This document shows positions 4,469 through 7,478 of a DNA stretch of 7,478 nt, piece after piece (the first letter of the stretch is position 1; every line of letters starts with the position of its first letter). The translations under genes and the position numbers were made by a program. Below the pieces are notes generated by a model that saw only the letters and a program-made list of their open reading frames with translations, was not told where the DNA came from and searched no databases. Source of the stretch: an uncultured Collinsella sp. (lineage in GTDB: Bacteria > Actinomycetota > Coriobacteriia > Coriobacteriales > Coriobacteriaceae); the NCBI GenBank assembly GCA_902494135.1, contig CABUSE010000064.1, positions 1 to 7,478 of the forward strand, read 5' to 3'.

Positions 4469-7042
4469 CTAGAACGTCTGCTCGTAGTCGCTGTGCTTTT
4501 TGGCCGAACGCACCAGGAACTCCTGGTTGGTGTTGGTGCCCTTGAGGCCCTTGATAAACGATGCGGCCGCGCGCTCGGTATTGTTCATGCCGGCGAGGAT
4601 GCGACGCAGACCAAAGACAAACGGACGCATCTGCTCGTCGACCAACAGGTCCTCGTTACGCGTACCGGAGGCAACGGGGTCGATAGCCGGGAAGATACGA
4701 CGGTCGGCAAGATCGCGGTCGAGCTTAAGCTCCATGTTGCCGGTGCCCTTGAACTCCTCAAAGATGACCTCGTCCATCTTGGAACCGGTGTCGATGAGGG
4801 CAGAGGCCAGGATGGTGAGCGAGCCACCGTTCTCGATATTGCGGGCTGCGCCCAGGAAGCGCTTGGGCGGATACAGTGCCGCCGAATCGACGCCGCCCGA
4901 AAGGATGCGGCCTGAGGCGGGCGCCGCCAAGTTGTAGGCGCGGGCAAGACGCGTGATGGAGTCGAGCACCACCACAACATCGCCGCCCAGCTCCACGATG
5001 CGCTTGGCGCGCTCGATGACGAGCTCTGCCACGCGAGTGTGGTTGTCGGCGGGCATATCGAAGGTCGACGCCACAACCTCGCCCTTGATGGAACGCTGCA
5101 TATCGGTGACCTCTTCGGGGCGCTCGTCGACGAGCAGGCAGATGAGGTGCACCTCGGGGTTGTTAATCGAGATAGACTGGCAGATCTTCTTGAGGATCGT
5201 GGTCTTGCCGGCCTTGGGCGGGGACACGATCAGGCCACGCTGACCCTTGCCGATCGGCGACACGATGTCGATGGCGCGACCGGTAATGGAGTCCTTGCCG
5301 TGCTCCATGCGCAGCGGCTCGTTGGGATAGACCGGGGTGAGGTCGCCGAACTTAGGACGGTTGCGAATCTGCTCGGGGTCCAGACCGTTGACGGTCGTGA
5401 TTTTGGCGAGGCCGGCGCGCTTGTCGCCGCCGCGCGAAGGACGCAGCGAGCCCTCGATGACGTCGCCCGTGCGCAGACGCGCGGAGCGGATGAGGTAGGC
5501 GGGCACGAAGGCGTCGTCGTTGGACTTCATGTAGCCATGGGCGTGGATGATGCCGGAGCTGTCCGGGCGAATCTGCAGAATGCCCTTGATGTCGCGGAAG
5601 CCCTCGGCCTTCGCGGCAGTGGTGTAGATTTCCTCGACGAGCTCGGCCTTCTTCTTGCCGGTCGTCTCGATCTCGAACTCCTTGGCCTTCTCGCGCAGTT
5701 CGGCGACCTTCATGGCCGCGAGTTCCTCGCGCGAAAGCGTGGGCTCGGTGGGGGCGGCATTACGTTCCTTGTTGCGCTGCTTGCGATCGCGCTGACGGTT
5801 GCGACGGTCGTTGTTGCGGTCGTCCTTGCGGTCGTTGCGCTCGTCGTTGCGCTTGTGCTGGCGACGGTTGGGACGAGTGCCGTCTTCGACCTCGGCGGGG
5901 GCGGCACCATCAGTTGCAGCGGCGTCGCCATTGGCCGCAGCAGCGCCATTGGCCTCGGCGCCGGAATCGACCTGCGCTTCGGCATCAGCCTGCTGCTCGG
6001 GCGCCTTGGCCTTAGCGGACTTCTTACGACCGCGCTTGGGCTTTTCGGACGCAGTCTGTTCGACGTCCTGGGGCTCGGCGGCATCAGTCGATGCATCGGC
6101 GGTCGTCTCGGCGGAATTCTCGGACGCACCCTCCTTGGCAGCCTTGGCCTTGGACGTGCGCTTAGCAGCAGTACGATGGCTGCGACCGGGACGGACATCG
6201 GCGAGCTCGACATCGGCGGGAGCGGCCTCGGAAGTCGTAGCATCCTGGACGGGCGCGTCGGCAGCGGTTGCAGGCTCGGCGGTCGCCGCAGCATCCCGAG
6301 CGGCGGCGGCTGCGGCTGCGGCCTTCTCGGCCTCGACGAAAGCCTTGGGCTTGCGACCGCGACGGTGCGGGCGCAAAGCCGGATCGACAACGGGAACTTC
6401 GCTGGCCTCGACAGGCGCAGCGGGCTCAACAGGCGATGTGCCCTCCCCTGCCGCGGAACGGACCGAAGCCTCAGCGAGCTCGGGGGTTACCTGATCGGCA
6501 ACCTGCTCGGCCTTAGCAGCCGTGCGACGGCGTGTGCGCGGTACCGGCTTCTCGGTTGGCTGGTCGGCGACAGGGGTCTCGGTGGCGGCAGGCGTCTCGG
6601 GCACAAACGGAGCTGCAAGCTCGGTCAGAGCCGCGGCCTCACGCTCGGCAGCACGACGGCGGGCGCGCACCACCTGAGCCTCGCTAATCTGCGCCAACGC
6701 ACGTGCCTGCGCGACCTCATCGGAAATCGGCGCCGAGGAGTCAGCTGCAACGGTACGCTTGGCGCGCGTCGTGCGCGTGGTACGGCGCTTGGGCTTGGTG
6801 ACCTCCTCGCCGTCATCGGCAGGCTTGGCCGCGCGGCGCGTACGCTTGGGCTTTGCCGGAGCAGCCTCCTCACCAGTTGCAGACACGGCCTTCTCAGCCG
6901 CTACAGGCGTAGGCGTCGAAGCAGCCTTAGGCGTCTCAGGAGCCGAGGCTTGCGCGGGCGCCGCGACCTGGTCCGACGCAACCGGTGCAGCGGGAGCGGC
7001 TTGCGTCGTCGTTATTTCGTTTTCTTGCTGTTGATCAGACAC
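4469..7042 (-). CDS. rho: Transcription termination factor Rho with a ~434-residue N-terminal extension
   Basis: Hexameric RNA-dependent ATPase/translocase that binds nascent RNA and ends transcription. The protein has 857 residues against 419 in E. coli. Residues 1-434 are disordered Ala/Pro/Glu sequence studded with Lys/Arg clusters. The core follows at full usual length: Rho_N helical domain (about 436-478), cold-shock-like primary RNA site (about 482-555), then the ATPase. Walker A is SPPKAGKT with Lys613, the catalytic glutamate is Glu640 in DERPEEVTDMQR, Walker B ends at Asp694 in VVVLDSITRLARAYN, the Q-loop is near 708-717, the R-loop Lys755 is in IDTGSKMDEVI, and the arginine finger Arg795 is in SGTR, so the enzyme looks fully active. 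Translation starts at GTG (7040-7042): an in-frame TGA at 7052-7054 excludes longer forms, and no ATG occurs before Met444. The Shine-Dalgarno is weak. The gene is apparently monocistronic. Confidence 0.97.
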   Translation of the reverse strand: MSDQQQENEITTTQAAPAAPVASDQVAAPAQASAPETPKAASTPTPVAAEKAVSATGEEAAPAKPKRTRRAAKPADDGEEVTKPKRRTTRTTRAKRTVAADSSAPISDEVAQARALAQISEAQVVRARRRAAEREAAALTELAAPFVPETPAATETPVADQPTEKPVPRTRRRTAAKAEQVADQVTPELAEASVRSAAGEGTSPVEPAAPVEASEVPVVDPALRPHRRGRKPKAFVEAEKAAAAAAAARDAAATAEPATAADAPVQDATTSEAAPADVELADVRPGRSHRTAAKRTSKAKAAKEGASENSAETTADASTDAAEPQDVEQTASEKPKRGRKKSAKAKAPEQQADAEAQVDSGAEANGAAAANGDAAATDGAAPAEVEDGTRPNRRQHKRNDERNDRKDDRNNDRRNRQRDRKQRNKERNAAPTEPTLSREELAAMKVAELREKAKEFEIETTGKKKAELVEEIYTTAAKAEGFRDIKGILQIRPDSSGIIHAHGYMKSNDDAFVPAYLIRSARLRTGDVIEGSLRPSRGGDKRAGLAKITTVNGLDPEQIRNRPKFGDLTPVYPNEPLRMEHGKDSITGRAIDIVSPIGKGQRGLIVSPPKAGKTTILKKICQSISINNPEVHLICLLVDERPEEVTDMQRSIKGEVVASTFDMPADNHTRVAELVIERAKRIVELGGDVVVVLDSITRLARAYNLAAPASGRILSGGVDSAALYPPKRFLGAARNIENGGSLTILASALIDTGSKMDEVIFEEFKGTGNMELKLDRDLADRRIFPAIDPVASGTRNEDLLVDEQMRPFVFGLRRILAGMNNTERAAASFIKGLKGTNTNQEFLVRSAKKHSDYEQTF
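5759..5851 (-). repeat. rho: Arg/Asn/Asp-rich tract of Rho
   Basis: Residues 398-428 consist almost only of Arg, Asn, Asp, Lys and Gln, with the pattern RND/RN recurring (for example RNDERNDRKDDRNNDRRN). The DNA shows it as degenerate reiterations of a GTCGTTGCG-like unit on the plus strand. It sits directly before the Rho_N domain and is a likely RNA-contacting segment. The repetitive codons suggest growth or shrinkage by slippage between strains. Confidence 0.7.
6299..6322 (-). repeat. rho: Poly-alanine run in the Rho extension
   Basis: Residues 241-248 are eight consecutive alanines encoded by a GCN run, flanked by further Ala-rich sequence. This is a simple-sequence stretch within the disordered extension and a candidate site of length variation. 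Confidence 0.65.
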
Positions 7043-7071
7043 AGTGTTTGCTCAACTTTCTTTTCAAGCCC

Positions 7072-7081
7072 TGTGATCACA
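7072..7081. promoter_or_regulatory. 10-bp palindrome upstream of the rho start
   Basis: TGTGATCACA is its own reverse complement and lies about 30 bases before the GTG of rho. It could be an operator half or part of a leader RNA fold. It lacks the 6-base spacer of a CRP site, and a palindrome of this length can arise by chance. Confidence 0.25.
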
Positions 7082-7122
7082 TGCTCCCTGCATAAACCTT
7101 CAGGGCGGCTAAACAGTCTAGC

Positions 7123-7141
7123 TCCGTCAAATACCGACGGA
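7123..7141 (-). other. Leader hairpin overlapping the end of the short upstream ORF
   Basis: TCCGTC and GACGGA form a 6-bp stem with a 7-base loop in the minus-strand RNA. The stop codon of the 15-codon upstream frame (7127-7129) falls in the stem and loop edge, so a ribosome finishing that frame would open the hairpin. It has no U tract. Confidence 0.35.
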
Positions 7142-7174
7142 CATCATTGATCTGTATCGAGATATTTGCGTCAT
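7127..7174 (-). CDS. Possible 15-codon leader peptide upstream of rho
   Basis: An ATG at 7172-7174 opens a frame reading MTQISRYRSMMSVGI and ends at TGA (7127-7129), 84 bases before the rho start. If transcription starts at the extended -10 promoter upstream (7187-7214), the ATG is only about six bases from the 5' end, so translation would be nearly leaderless, which is common in actinobacteria. No Shine-Dalgarno is seen and the sequence matches nothing I know. Short frames like this occur by chance. Confidence 0.2.
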   Translation of the reverse strand: MTQISRYRSMMSVGI

Positions 7175-7186
7175 ATACGCAGCGTT

Positions 7187-7214
7187 AGTGTAACACAACC
7201 GCAACCACCTGCAA
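7187..7214 (-). promoter_or_regulatory. Candidate rho promoter with extended -10
   Basis: On the minus strand, TTGCAG (7209-7214) and TACACT (7187-7192) are 16 bases apart, and TGT directly precedes the -10 as an extended -10 element. It predicts a start near 7180 and a leader of about 138 bases before the GTG. Box matches are moderate (3 and 4 of 6). Confidence 0.4.
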
Positions 7215-7357
7215 CTTAGTCATTGAGGACGTTCTTAAACGACTAGTCAAAAGGGACAATCTTTGGTTTACCGCCCACAAACCTGAATGCCTCCGCCAAA
7301 ACTATGACGGTTTACTACGACGAATCGCTCAACCGCGACCACTCCGAAATTTGTTGA

Positions 7358-7387
7358 ACTAAAACCGACGCTCCTATAAGTTGTCAA
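7358..7387 (-). promoter_or_regulatory. Second, weaker candidate promoter upstream of rho
   Basis: A perfect TTGACA (7382-7387, minus strand) is followed after 18 bases by TTTAGT (7358-7363, 4 of 6 to the -10 consensus). It would give a leader of roughly 310 bases. The -35 overlaps the stop codon of the possible gene tail at the window edge. Confidence 0.3.
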
Positions 7388-7476
7388 GAGGCAGTTTGCG
7401 GGAGCGTTCTCTCCAATTCGCACAGGAGCTCGTAATACCTCCTCTCCAGTTTCGTCGACCGCCGTTTCCCCCGTTC
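7384..7476 (-). CDS. Possible C-terminal tail of an unidentified gene at the window edge
   Basis: A minus-strand frame entering from beyond the window reads through 30 codons to TGA (7384-7386). The last residues, KLERRYYELLCELERTLPQTAS, have the look of a charged amphipathic helix ending a protein. Against this, 30 open codons are not significant, and it uses AGG, AGA and CGG arginine codons that differ from the CGC preferred by the genes here. Nothing indicates a function. Confidence 0.25.
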   Translation of the reverse strand, partial: ERGKRRSTKLERRYYELLCELERTLPQTAS

Positions 7477-7478
7477 CA

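Larger units (their letters stand above)
7043..7478. other. 436-base region upstream of rho, no confident gene
   Basis: Visibly less GC-rich than the genes around it. On the minus strand, towards rho, it contains a possible gene tail at the edge (7384-7476), a consensus TTGACA (7382-7387) with a weak -10, a second promoter-like pair (7187-7214), a 15-codon open frame (7127-7174), a 6-bp hairpin (7123-7141), competing CCCTG/CAGGG pairings (7068-7106) and a 10-bp palindrome (7072-7081). Plus-strand frames are short and lack ribosome binding sites. It most likely serves as the rho promoter and leader region. Confidence 0.6.

Noticed and set aside
7072..7081. CRP/FNR-type operator
   Set aside because: TGTGATCACA lacks the six-base spacer between half-sites of a CRP site and does not match the FNR consensus; left only as an unassigned palindrome.
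5039..7150. 703-codon plus-strand open frame antisense to most of rho
   Set aside because: It is the mirror of a GC-rich, Ala/Arg-biased gene: stop codons are scarce on the opposite strand of such sequence. It covers the certain Rho core and extension, has no ribosome binding site, and translates to Leu/Gly/Arg low complexity without domains.
1..7478. CRISPR array, IS element, tRNA or rRNA genes
   Set aside because: No spaced direct repeats, transposase motifs, terminal inverted repeats, cloverleaf sequences or rRNA-like stretches were seen on either strand.

Overview
This is a GC-rich window whose coding regions use mostly G or C at third codon positions. Gene content and protein style fit a host-associated high-GC actinobacterium, most likely Coriobacteriia of the Collinsella type. 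The main clues are a Rho factor with a very long Ala/Pro/Glu/Lys/Arg N-terminal extension, plus the aminotransferase and ROK fructokinase types present. The taxonomic call is inference from sequence character, not a database match.

Left part (1-2313), plus strand. A class I/II PLP-dependent aminotransferase enters from outside the window with its first codons missing. It ends at a hairpin terminator (1181-1215). A 296-residue ROK-family sugar kinase of the GmuE/ScrK fructokinase type follows, with its own candidate promoter and a clear ribosome binding site at an ATG at 1294. It ends near a strong bidirectional intrinsic terminator (2267-2313).

Middle part (2299-4468), minus strand. A two-gene unit converges on that terminator. 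A promoter of the form TTGCAA-N17-CATAAT (4293-4321) leads into a 466-residue protein that I do not recognise: two N-terminal membrane segments, a long Ala/acidic low-complexity region and a charged C-terminal helix. Seven bases later comes a 149-residue VanZ-family membrane protein whose stop codon lies inside the terminator hairpin.

Right part (4402-7478), minus strand. rho encodes an 857-residue transcription termination factor. It starts with GTG at 7042 and ends at an intrinsic terminator that pairs fully only in the minus-strand transcript. Residues about 435-857 are a complete, catalytically intact Rho core. The first ~434 residues are a disordered chain of alternating acidic/Ala-rich spacers and Lys/Arg clusters, closed by an Arg/Asn/Asp tract. 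The 436 bases upstream of rho hold no confident gene, but contain candidate promoters, a 15-codon upstream ORF, competing hairpins, a 10-bp palindrome and perhaps the tail of another minus-strand gene at the window edge.

The genes do not form one pathway. The two metabolic genes are separated by a terminator, the two-gene membrane unit is of unknown role, and rho stands alone; the rpmE/prfA neighbours often seen beside rho are not downstream of it. No defence system, mobile element, CRISPR array, tRNA or rRNA was found. The most interesting items are the architecture of the Rho extension, its leader region, and the unknown membrane-anchored protein paired with VanZ.
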